Shown here: positions 14,229 to 27,300 of the stretch, in pieces | How positions within the stretch are numbered: position 1 is the first letter of the stretch | How the letters are laid out: the number at the start of each line of letters is the position of its first letter | DNA from: Schistosoma haematobium | Taxonomy: Eukaryota > Platyhelminthes > Trematoda > Strigeidida > Schistosomatidae | NCBI RefSeq assembly: GCF_000699445.3 | Contig: NC_067200.1 | Coordinates: forward strand, 3,574,450 to 3,638,449 | Direction of reading: 5' to 3' | Length of the DNA stretch: 64,000 nt | Notes under the pieces: model-generated | Database searches by the model: none | What the model was told of the DNA's origin: nothing | What the model saw: the letters and a program-made list of their open reading frames with translations, nothing else | Program-made: the position numbers and the translations under genes

Positions 14229-16057
14229 GAAATGCTCTCAATGTTGTGAAAGACGACCTACTAGCCAGAATTGACCATTTAACATCGTAAGTTTAACAGA
14301 TTTTTCGGTCTTATTTTTAATCTACAGAGTATTTGTGACTATTGTTCTACTATCTTTGTTATTACTGATGTTGGATTTTGTTAACTGAGTAACTGGACAT
14401 ATTCTTTTCTCTACTGTATGAAACTTTATTAGCTTACAACTACAATGACATTTGGAATCGATGACCGATGCTTACTTCTTTTTATATGTAAAAGGCGCTC
14501 TAATAATATCTATTTATATACTCGCCTCTTTAGTCTGTTCAAACTAAATGAATTCTGTTTATTCTACGCTCACACTACTCAACATAAAAATGTGTTGAGT
14601 TGACCTATTGTCAGAAAATTGTGTTTGGCGGTTGTCCCATTTATATTACCGTTATACACACTTCCTATACTGTAGCTCAATCAACTAATTGAATAGGAAA
14701 ACGAAAGGAGAACATGAAGCTGTATTGGCTAACCAAATCGAAATATGCGCATAATCTCATTACTTAATATGACCATGCGTTCTCGGTAAATTTAAACGAG
14801 CTTATCAAACAATATCGTATATTTATCTCCCTTGGAAAACTAAATTGAACGTTGACCAGTTGAGTGTGCAACCGTCAACATATTTCACTTGTCATTTGTT
14901 CTCGATGTGATATGTCTGATTGTCTCAAGCCATCACAATGATGCACATTATTTTAGGAATGAATGACTTGCAGTGGATTAGTAGTGTAATGCGTTCTCTG
15001 AGATTGTTCTGTTTTGTCAATTACATCACGACTTTACTGTATTTATTTATTTAAACACAAACATTAGTACGAGAAGGCACCGAATATGAACGCGCCTAAC
15101 TTCATCATTCAATTTTTGCGAGGGTTGGAATACTGCCCGGGCGCCCAAACTGAAGCAAGTGGTTTTCTTAGGGAGACATTTTCCGAGCCTTTGACCTAAA
15201 GGTTTAATGCACAAGGTAGTGAAGCGACGTTAGGAGATGCAGTCCCATGGTACCGGATGACTAACAATAGGTTCATACATTATTTGTCCCCTCAGGAAAA
15301 TACCAGACGCTTTAATAATCTCAGTCATCGAACCAATGACTTGGTTTTCATTAGTTACCTGATTAAAACCAATCTGACTTGTTTAAAAGTCAATGTTTCC
15401 ATGGGCTGATATCGATTCCTACTTTGGGAGTTTGTACATCTCTTTCAACCTTCTCCTATATCAATGATCCCGCTGTGTATCGATGTAGGCAGTGGTTGGG
15501 TATACACTTAATACACTCAATTCAGTAGTTAGTAAATATTCACTAAACTCATAATCTAGTATAAAACTACCTTACGCTTAACTTTAGGATTATTTGTTTA
15601 ACTTTTCCATCAAACACCATCAATGCTTTTTACAACAATACATAGTTAATTATTAATTCCCTACATCACTAGGTTAGACATTAACACCATTGGATGCCGG
15701 CTCAGCGGTCTAAAGGTTAAGCGTTCGCGCGCGAGACTGAAGGTCCTGGGTTCGAATCCTACGAGCAGGATCGTCGATGGGCACTGCTGAAAAGTCCCAC
15801 AATAGGACGAAACGGCCGTTCAGTGCTTCAAGGTTTTCAATGGTGATCTAACATCAATCGGTTCTTGATCTTAATAAAAAAAAACGTAATAATCTCCACA
15901 ATCCTATACTGATCTCAATTCTTCACATCACTTATTCTCTATTTTCAAAATTAATATCAATCAATATGTGTGATAATGAAATCTAGATAATTAAATTCTA
16001 TTTTATAATAATTATTTGATTAATTCAATTATTTCTGTATTTTATTGTTCAATATTG

Positions 16058-16100
<43 letters not shown>

Positions 16101-19100
16101 GTAATAATAATGATTAATTAATCACTATAGTAATAATTATTTATTCAATATTGAATTATTATTAGTGAGAATATATCATTACGTGAATCAGTAGATATGT
16201 TAACTGATTCACGTATTCGTTTACAAAGTGAATTAACTAATACTGATCAATTATTAAATGATGCACGTTCAGAATTAAGTCAATTAACTGAAAAATTATC
16301 ATTATATCAAGATAAAACAAATGTAGTAAGTTCTTTTATTTTGTTTAGTATGTAATATCGTTTGATATGTTAAGCTCATATTACTTTATTTTAGCTTCTG
16401 GATTAGGAAAATTTATCGTACTTACTTACTTACTTACGCCTGCTACTCCCAATGGAGCATAGGCCGCTGACCAGCATTCTCCAACCCACTCTATCCTGGG
16501 CCTTCTTTTCTAGTTCCTTCCAATTCTTGTTCATTTTTCTCATGTCTATCTCCATTTCTCGGCGTAATGTGTTCTTTGGTCTTCCTCTTTTCCTTTGACC
16601 TTCAGGATTCCATGTGGGGGCTTGTCTTGTGACGCAGTTGGGTGCTTTCCTCAATGTACATCCTATCCACTTCCAGCGCTTCTTCCTGATTTCTTCCTCC
16701 GCTGGGATCTGGTTTGTTCTCTCCCACAGTACGTTGTTGCTAATAGTGTCCGGCCAACGGATCTGAAGTATTTTGCGTAGACAATTGTTAATAAACACCT
16801 GTATTTTCTGGATGATGGCTTTTGTAGTTCTCCAGGTTTCTGCCCCATACAGTAGAACTGTCTTGACATTTGTATCGAAAATCCTGACCTTGGTGTTGAT
16901 TGACAGTTGCTTTGAGTTCTAGATGTTCCTCAGTTGTAAATATGCTGCTCTTGCTTTGCCGATCCGCGCCTTCACATATGCATCAGATCCACCCTGTTCA
17001 TCAATGATGCTGCCCAAATACGTAAAGGTTTTTACATCTATAATTTATGGACAACCTTTGAATGATGTTAGATTGAACTTGAGAGTGTCCATCTAATAAC
17101 TAAGATCAAATGAGAATTATAAATTAGTGTAAGGAATTTGAATGATGATTTACAGTTGATGGTTAGGGTTTGAAATTAGATTTAGGGTTTTCATCATGAA
17201 CTGATATCAGCCATAATGTCAAGACTCTATTTAGTTAAATGGATGAATGAATCCGAAACCTGTTTGGTTTATACCTGATTGATTCGTCCATAAATTATAG
17301 TCTCACCTATGAAAGCTTATTTATTATTTATTTATTTGAACACATAAATATTATTACAAAGGAGCACTGAATACAAGTCACTTGATTTGTGTGTGGGCTA
17401 TGATACTGTTCGGGTGCCTAAACCGAAGCAGATGGTTTTCTTAGGGAGTCACACCCGGAGCCTTAGACTTAAATATCTGATCCACAAGGCAGTAGAGTAA
17501 CGTCAGGAGGTGCGATCCCATGGCATCCGGTGTCCAACGATTGGTTCATATATTGTTTGTTCCTTTAGGATCCTGGAGCCCATTTGCACCAGTGCTTTGG
17601 AATAAGGGTTTTCCAACTTCCCTAGATGAACTCTCCGTGTCTCCCGGCCTGATCAAAGCGCTGGACATTCGCTTTTCGTCCTCTCAATTTTGTAAACAAC
17701 ACCCACGCCACAAGAAGGCAGTGAGTAGGAGTTCCCTAGCAGTGGCTGTATACGTGTGACCATATGAGAGCATTTAGAGATGAAGAGCGGACTCTCCCCA
17801 CCTTCGGCCGTATAAGAGCATTTGGGGGCCTGAATGAAAACTAGTGATACTTAATATCTGGTCGCCTAAACCAAAGTAGTTGAGGTAAGGTTTTAAATTA
17901 GGATTTAGTGGCTGAAAGGTGAATGCCACTACATTAAAGATCAAACAAAGTAAGCGTATTTCATACTACTTTTAATCACTCTATTGGATTAGGGAAGTGG
18001 ATGTTTGAATCCTGTATTTCATCGACTGCAGTTCGAATAACTGGTTGTTAGTATCTCATATATGTAATTCGGACGTTAGTTTTAAAGTTCTATCTACCTA
18101 CCACAAGTTAAGAAGATTAAAAATAAAATATTGATGTTGAGCTTTTTTTCCTGCTAATCATTGTTTTTATAGAACAGATAGATTTGTGGCTACCAGTGTA
18201 ATTGAAGACGCACATTTCTCTCTATTTGATACTCTTCAGTGAGATATGTCTGTGTCCCATTATGCAGATCAACACTAGGATACAGGTATATCCTTATATG
18301 GAGTCCTGAATAGAATGAAACGCGTTTCATGGATGTCACTGCTAGCCATAAATTAATCTATTTAGTGTAAAATTTGTGTCTAATTGGTTATATCGAGACA
18401 ATCAGCTCATAATGTATATGTTCTATCAAATATTGATCAAAATTTAGTCAAGATTATCAAAAATAGAATAATTTAAATCTTTTCTAATCATCAAATAAAT
18501 GAATGTTTTTTTCTTATTTCGCTGTTTTCACCCTTGTCAAAAATAATCACCGGGATCATTCTTCTGTTCTTTTACTGCGTCGAACAACATTTAACTTTTT
18601 GGGCTAATAAATCTAATTTTTGACCTGATTTCATGTTCATCATAAAATTACCTTGAAACAGTTGTCAACTCATTTGGAATTATTCATATAATATTGTTCC
18701 AATAGATTTACAATAGATAATGGTCATTTTTAGGAATAGGCTTGGACTAGAGAACAGTTAAATGAGAAAGATTTACCTGTCAAGATATATCTATTTGCTT
18801 AAAAGAAATTGAATTCCTCCTTATATTATTGGTAAAGTAATGTGTATTTGATTTGCAATGCCAAGTGTAGGTAAATTTGTTTGGGGATGCTATGTCCCTA
18901 GAAAGCACTTGGTAGACTCATTTTTGTAGGTTAATTATATTTATTCGTATCTCACATTTCTGCTCCAAAAGTTCCCATTTTTATCACCTGGAAAGACCTT
19001 AAATGTCATTGGTTCGTTTTCTTTTTTAGTGTGCTATTTTGTGACGTTTTTGTGTTGTATATATACGCATGAGATCTGTGCTTGTTCATTTGCTCTTCCG

Positions 19101-19111
19101 GGTTGCTTGTG

Positions 19112-19173
<62 letters not shown>

Positions 19174-22100
19174 TTTCCCGTCTAAATCTGGTCTTCTCCC
19201 TCTAGTTAACAGAGCTGAGGCTCAGAGGAATAGCTTAGCTTGTTATGTTGTTGCGTTGCTGACTTCCGTTCCGTTCACTGGTCCTAGGTGATATTTTAAT
19301 CCCTTGAACATAACAACATTAATCGAGATGAGTTTAAAAGAAAACTGGAAATGGCACAGATTTATTGTTCGTGTGAATTGTTTTACTTTCTGTAATCGAA
19401 TAGAAAAATAAAACTAACTTTTTGATTTATCATAGGAATCAACTAATTCCGCTCAAGTTAAACGTTTTACACGATCCGAAATGGCACGTATTCTAGCTGA
19501 ACGTAATCATTATAAAGAACGTTTATTAGAATTACAAGATGCTGTACGTTTTACAGAAACTTTACGTGTCAGTCAAAAAGGACATCGTGAACTATTCATG
19601 ACTAAAACACCGACAATACAACAATATAAATTTGATTCAAATAGTCCAGTTAGTGGTCCATTACAAAGTCTGCAAAAGTTGTAAGTTCTTAATTAAAAAA
19701 ATGATAAATTTCCTTTGTATTTCAACTTTCATAAATCAGTTACCGAAATATTCTATTTAAATGATATTGTTATTTTGAATTTATAACCTCCTACCGATGT
19801 AGTGTTGAATCTTGGATAAAATTATAGAAAGCATTGAACTTGACAGATATTTGTTTGATTGATATTCTTGTTCTTCAACAAATTTATCTTCATTTATCAA
19901 ATGAATGTGAATAATCAACGGTCTAGAAACAGTCTTTCTATTTTTAATTGAGATCATGAACCGACCAATGTTAAACCACTATTGAAAACCCTATACTAAT
20001 AATTATCATGTGCTCACTAGTGACTAGTTTCTAGAGGTAATTCTTAGAGTTCTAGTGAGAAGCTGTGACCAGTGGAGTTTATCCGTATCGGGTGTGAGAC
20101 AGTTACTCATTGAAGACAATGAAAGATGGTCGCACAATATCGTGGATTGATTGAAGTTAGACAGTAACACCCTTGGATGCCAGCTCAGTGATATGGAGAT
20201 TAAGCGTTCATGCGCGAGACCGAAGGTTCTGGGCTCGAGTCTCACACATAGGATCGTGGTTGCACACAGCTGAGGACTTCCATACTGGAACGAAATGACC
20301 GTTCAGTGCTTCCAGGTTTCCAATGGTGGTCTAACACTGACTGGTTCATGATCGCAATTAAGACTCAACAATTTCCACAACATCACAATTTCTATTTTTG
20401 TTTTTTTTTCTTTTGCATTAATTGAATGTCGATCTCAATTGTTATTGTGATGCCCATCGTAATTCTTCCTTTTTTTCGAATAGTTAGAAAACAATTGATG
20501 TTATATTCACTTGGTATTGTTTTACTTGAATCTTCACATTGATGTTTTAGGACTGAAATTGATCAGTCTCTTATTGGCATATGTTCATATTGTGCGTATG
20601 CCTCGATATTGCCTTAATTTACAAGCATTATAAGCAGGTACATCCAGCTGACGAGCCCCAAACAGGACGAAACGCGCGTCCTGGATTCCACTGCTAGCCA
20701 CTATCCATAATTGATGCTATACTATCAAAAGGGGTGAAAAGGAATGATTGAATTGTATTCCTGTCAGTTATTTGATATATGTAAATATATGTTTTAAAGG
20801 AATTCGTCTAGCATTCAATCAGTTCGTGGTAATCGACACCGCATGGCATAAATATACCTTGGGTCAGGTTGTCATTACTGACACTAAAACAATGAGATAC
20901 AATTGACAAGATCAATAGAAAAAGAGCTGAAATAATTATAGTTTCGGTAATAATAAGAAACACTAAACATTGAGAATATATTTCAAAAAGGTAGAATGTA
21001 AAGATATGAATTGAGTATAAATTAAATAACTAGTTAGGAAATTGGCTTGTGGGATTCTCATTATTATTATTATCTTTAAGTTTGACGAATTTTACTTTGG
21101 GTATCCATTTTAACTAATGTTATGTTAAGTGTCAAATCCAAGTATTTTACAACTTTCTGCGTTCCATTCTCTGATATATTCTAAGTAGTTTTGAAGTATA
21201 TTTTGTTTATTCTCTGATGGAGATTTCATCGATTATCCATTCTTTGAAGTTTTAAAGTCTTGATAACTTGTAAAAATAACTGTATTTAGACAAATTTTAA
21301 GGAAGTTGAAGTAAAACTAAAGTATAGGAACAACATTAGGCGATTGTCTAATAATCTTGCTAAATCCAAATTATCTCTCTAATTCAAGATATGTTTCGGA
21401 ATTAGTGTTAGTGAATAAGGTGAGGAGTTAGGGTTAGTATTTTGCTTACGAAGTGAGATCAGCTGCATTACAAGAACCCTGTAAAGCCCTTCGGATAAAC
21501 AAGTTTCACTCCTAATTATTTGAGGATATGTTCTTGGAAAGTCAATAAATATTCATTTCACCAGTCTTTTGTGTTCTCACTTGCCGTTGTGGTAATTGAA
21601 GGAGTTTCCGTTTTAAAGTATAATCAGTTAGATATGAACTGTCTCAACTAAATGTGTAGCAATGAAAACGATTGTAATTCATTATATATTCATCTCTTTT
21701 TCATAGGAAAGTTTAATGTACTTTTAAAATACGTTAATGTTTTTTAGAAGACCGTTTGCTTTTTTAGATTTGTCACAAATGACTATATGTCATCCACATA
21801 TCAATTATAAAGGTACTTATTATGTTCAACTGAGTTTGGAACCAAATTTCCAACAATATGTTCATGTTATATGTTGAAAGTTTAACTGAAGACTCTTAGT
21901 TATTACGCCTGTTATCCCTCGTAGAGTAACATAGGCTGCCCACCAACATTCTCCATCGAACTCTGTTCTGGACAATTCTTTCCAGTATTTATTCATTCTT
22001 TTGATGTCTGCTTTCACTTCTCATTGTAGTGTGTTCTTTAGTTTTCCTCTTTTCCACCTGTAGCTGTCGTTAGGCTAATGCCGATCCCAGGCCCGGGTAA

Positions 22101-24281
22101 AAAAGGGGGTACGTTGGGCATGAAGTCAGCAAACCCCCATTTCGTATAAAATAACCTTTCTAAAAAAGACTCTAACCAGAATAGCTGACGACTGAGTTGG
22201 ACATAAATATTTTTATAAATAGTACATGGATAACATCATGGTCATTTTACAATAAAACTGACGTAGTATGTTTTCACTTAACCCAAACTTTAAACACTTC
22301 AAAAGCACAGTAGTTTTTCATATACGAAGAAGAGAATGAATATCAGTTTCTTGATTTAAATGTTTTTTAAATGGTTGAAATCATGAGTCAGTTGAAGCTA
22401 GACCACTATGGGAAACCTGGGAGCACTGGACGGCCGTTTCGTCCCATTACGGGACTTCTCAGCAGTGCGCACCCACGATCCCACCCCCCGCGGGATTCGA
22501 ACCCAGGACCTATCAGTCTCGCACGTGAGCACTTAACCACTAGACCACTGAGGCGGTATCCAACGGTGTTAATGTCTAACTTCAGCTAATCCACGAAATT
22601 GGGCGACGCATCCACTATTGTCATCAGTGAGTTATTATCTCACAACAGACCCAATTGTACTCCCTTATTCACTTCTTATCACTAGAAATCCAGTAAATTA
22701 TTCTTGGAGACAGTCACTAGTGAGCATATTTTGATTAATATCAGAAGCGGTTTTGTGGATATTTTAATAATTTCATTGGTTGAGATCATGTGTCAGTTGA
22801 AGCTAGACCATTATGGAAAACCTGGAAACACTGAAATTACTATAATGTCCACAAAACCCTTTCTGATATAAGTGTTCTTGTTCCTTTTTTTTCTGTCTTG
22901 AAGAAAAAAACAATAATTTTGCCATTCTTTCTATTTCTATTTGTTACATCTTTCATTTTCTCTTTAATATTTTTAAATTCTATTTTTATTTAGTTACAAA
23001 AGACTTCAAGAAAAACGTCTTCAATTGAAGACAACACCTATTTGGGATCTGTAACATCGCATTTATTGATTGATTGACTTTTTGAGATCATAATTTTTTT
23101 AATCTTCTGTACTTGTATTTAACTGGTTTATTATTATTATTATTTTCGTTTATTTTTGTAATACTGTTTTGTTATTTTTCTTTCGTTTTTGACTTCGTAT
23201 TTTTAGTTTGATCTTTACCATAATCTTTGCACTAAAAAAATATTCTCATACATGCACATAATTGACTGAGATTTTGCTAACTAACTTATTCATCTAACCA
23301 TAAATAATAAAGTAAGGGTATCATTATTATTAATATAATTAATCTGTTTAATTGGGAATTTCCTCTTTCGAATTATGCTTGCGTTTTTAAAGCATTATGT
23401 TATTCTTGAGCATCCTCAAATCTACAGTCTTCGTTATTGATAGTTTTATTTTTATACTACTTAATCATTTAGTGAGTAGTGTAAATTTGTTTTTCGAAAG
23501 TTCTTTTTTCGTTTTTATGTACTTAACGGGTGCATTTTTGTTACGCGGTTAATTCAGTGCTCACATTACACATTGAATATATACACTGTTGAACCAAGTG
23601 TATTTATTTTTGTTATGTATTGATGATTCAGGAGTTTTTTCCATTACTATTTTCATAGAAAAAGGGCTTGGCTATTCGGGAAAATGTTTTTTTAAATCAG
23701 ACTACGTAGTTTTCTGATTTCTTTCTTTTGGATCGAAACAAACGTGATGGATCTGTTCCATTTTCAAGGTGTTCAGACTGTTGTTGATATGTGTACTACT
23801 TTCGTTTTGTATTGTCTTTTCTTTTGGTTCTACTGACCGAACCACAATGGTGTTGCTTTTTTTTACGATAGGTGTATTTTCAGATCGCTCTTGCTAATAC
23901 TTACTGATAGTGACAACTTTTCTCCTTGTTTTGTTAGCGTTCACTCTTCGTTGTCGTGGTTGGCATCTACGTAATTGTTTTCTTGTCTTAATCGACAATG
24001 AATTTCATATTTTCTCCTTTTAGCAAGATAAATTGTTATCATTTCTGTAATTTTGACCAGTGATATTAATTTTTATCCTGAAATTTTTACTAAAGTGTAT
24101 CAAAAATTTAATCGTTTATTATGTGATGATACTTAACATAATTGTGATAAATACAAAGGCTTATGTTATCAACTTGCATGCATATTAGTAATAATAATAT
24201 CTTTTTCGACATTGATAGATTAGATAGGAATCAGGATGTTTGAACCTACGATTTGTGTGATACTGTCTTCTCAATCGATTT

Positions 24282-24333
<52 letters not shown>

Positions 24334-27300
24334 ATGTCTAATAAAATTAGCGACCCGATCTATTAGATCGAAGACAATAAAAAAATACGGTTAAAAAGTA
24401 CTAGGGAAAGGCAATCAGCAACCTCTGTTGAGAGAATGGTTATGCTTATATGTGTGTCCGGAAGTACTGAGGCGGTAGCCATGGGCCTAATTATATGCAC
24501 GTAATGTGTAAGAGATCGTCTGGTGTAGCAAATATGTTTCTAAGGAAGTGGTGAACATCTACCCCCTAGGTGGGTGAATATACTTATATCTGTGCTATGG
24601 GATGCATGGGATAAAACCTGTGTGTTATCGGTGTGCATGTAACGTATATTTTCTCACAGGGTAGGTATACCTGTATATATACCAAGGAATATTGGGATGA
24701 AAGTCCGTGTGTTAACTAGTATGCATGTAGACTATACCTATCGAGGGTAAGTAAACACTTCAGAAATCCTGTACTTTCTCTCCTTACGACACCGAGATAC
24801 ACGCGATGGCCTGTGGGGACGAGGTTCCCCACAAAATCACATCCACATGGTGGATTCGTGAGCCGTAAAAATACGGAATCTATTCTAGAAGTGAATACAC
24901 AAGCTTCCCAGAAAAGGCGTTACCAGCCTATCTGGCTGGAAAAACTGTTATCGCTTCTTGTTGTCATTATTGGTAATCTACAGGAATTTGATAATTGACA
25001 AGTTAAAAATGTTTCTACGACATTGTTAGATAAATGTGTAAAAGCAGACAGTGTTATGGATTGGAATAGGTAAACATTAAACTGTATATCATCTTTTCAT
25101 GGCGAACCATATTTCGAAATTTTGTTTTTTGTAACTATATCTTGGTTTTTCTTGGGTAAATATTTAGTAATTGGTTTGTACAAATTTTTCTCACAAGATT
25201 TGTTGAGATAATGGATGATTTTCTGCTATTTTCATGTTGCCTACGATAATTAGAAAAAAATTATTGGGGATTTCTTGGTATAAAAAAATAACTATCTATG
25301 TCGATAAGCGTTGAAATCCCAATTTTTTATTGATTTGCATACACTAGCTTTACGAAGACGCATTCACTTGATTCCTTTGGTTAATATTTTCGATTGACGT
25401 GTTAATACAACATAAATTACGGAAGGAATAACAATAAGTTTTATTTTAGAATGGGGATAATCTCAAGTAATACAAACTAATTTTTCTTAAGGTGAACCTT
25501 TGATGGGGTCGGTAGTCAATAAACCATTTTACACTATTGCAGTCTTTTACATCTCAACAGATTTTGTATTTGCTTTTGTTTGTGTCTGATACTCAATAGT
25601 TTTACACTAACATATCTATAATATTAATACCTGACGGATGTTTTTATCAGACAAATCTTGTTAAAAGTTAACCTCAGTTGTATTCGACCTAATAACGTAA
25701 TGAAACAATTAGGAACTCTTTACATGACAATTTGTTAAAATTTCTTGTTTTGAAGTTTGAGTCTGTAATAATTCATAGTTTTATGATTATATTCTTTATG
25801 GATTGGCTGTGGAATCGTGTACTTTGTACTTTCCAATTCAGTTAACTTACTAATGGTGAGTACTTAAATAAAATTTTAATCAGTTGAATGTTATCACTAG
25901 TTGTGTGTGTGTGTGTATGCGTGTACACAACTGGCAGTCAATTAACTCACAAATAACTGTTGATATTATTTCACTTTCGAAATTTTATATGGCTATACAG
26001 TTAAAAAAGAGTAAATGAATGGGGATTTATAAGTATTTATGATGAAATAAACTTTTATTTTTAAAAACCTAACATTTACTTGAATATATATTTTATATTT
26101 TTAGGCACCTCTTTCTTGCTACTTATATTCTTTTGAGTAGTGTAATACTTTCATTAGAAGTTTGAAGGCGATGTTTTGTTTATGGTGTGTAACTAGTATA
26201 CATTTTCGCACTACTTTTTTTTAAAAAGCTTCTCATCATTTACTTCTGGTCAACGTTCTGAAAATTCAAATGAATTAATTCACAATGTTGGAAATGAGCT
26301 GTCAATTCATGGGTAATTTCATTTTGTTATGTGTTTAATTTAATCTGTGAGGTTTGTGAAGTTACAGGTTGAAACCTATTTGATTTTGATATTTGGAAGC
26401 AGACATCAAGAGAATGGAGATAGATCGGATTGTGAATCGGAATTGGGAATAAATTGAGTACTGTTCCAGTTAACTCGTCTTTCCTTTTTTGTACGCTTGT
26501 CAGTCAATCAGGTGATAGAATAGTTTCCTTCTCTCTACCCCAAGCAGTTAGTCGCAATTCGAAACCACTCATACTAGCTTCAAGGTTAAATAAATCAGCT
26601 TTATCGCGTCAAGGTTTTAATCTGGATTAAGACAAGTTATCCTCTGCATATTAGTGGGTGGACAGATCAAGGACGTAAAAATAATGACTTAAACAACACT
26701 TTATAGTTAATAATAATATCTATGAATATTAGGTGGGAATCACTAAAAAACGATGGTTAGCAAAAAGATATTCGCAAACTAAATCTTATTTACTATGTCA
26801 ACGGGGTCTTGGATTCATCAGTTAACGCGTTGTGTTTGTGTACACGTCTGACGAGACTCATACGTAAACAAAACAGTTGTCTAATGCTCCCCGGTTTTTC
26901 ATGATACCACAACTGAAACCAGTCTGTGACGAATATAGACTATATATTTTTAATTTAATCAATAAAACACACTTTCGGAAAATTGTGTAATTTACTTAGA
27001 TAACATAGCATAAATACTATTGTTTTATTATTTTTAAACAGTTAATTACCAAGTACTTATATGTTTGTTTCTCTTCGATTTCTTGAAATGATGTAATAAA
27101 AACACAGCACAGATAATTCCCTATCATGGATTACATTGTCAACAACATGTGCTAATTCCCCAATTTATGGGTGGGCAACTGGAAAACAATCGGACCGTAA
27201 ATTCAGTTGTAATAATAATAACAATAATAATGGTGGTGTTATTCAAAGTAACAATGATTTTGTTGATGATAATGCACATTCTAATGTACCAGTCCCCATT

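Noticed and set aside
15700..15775. Possible tRNA genes at SINE heads (also 5230, 20180, 22500, 36060)
   Set aside because: Box A and box B are present, but the acceptor stems and anticodon arms do not fold, and all copies continue into the SINE body.
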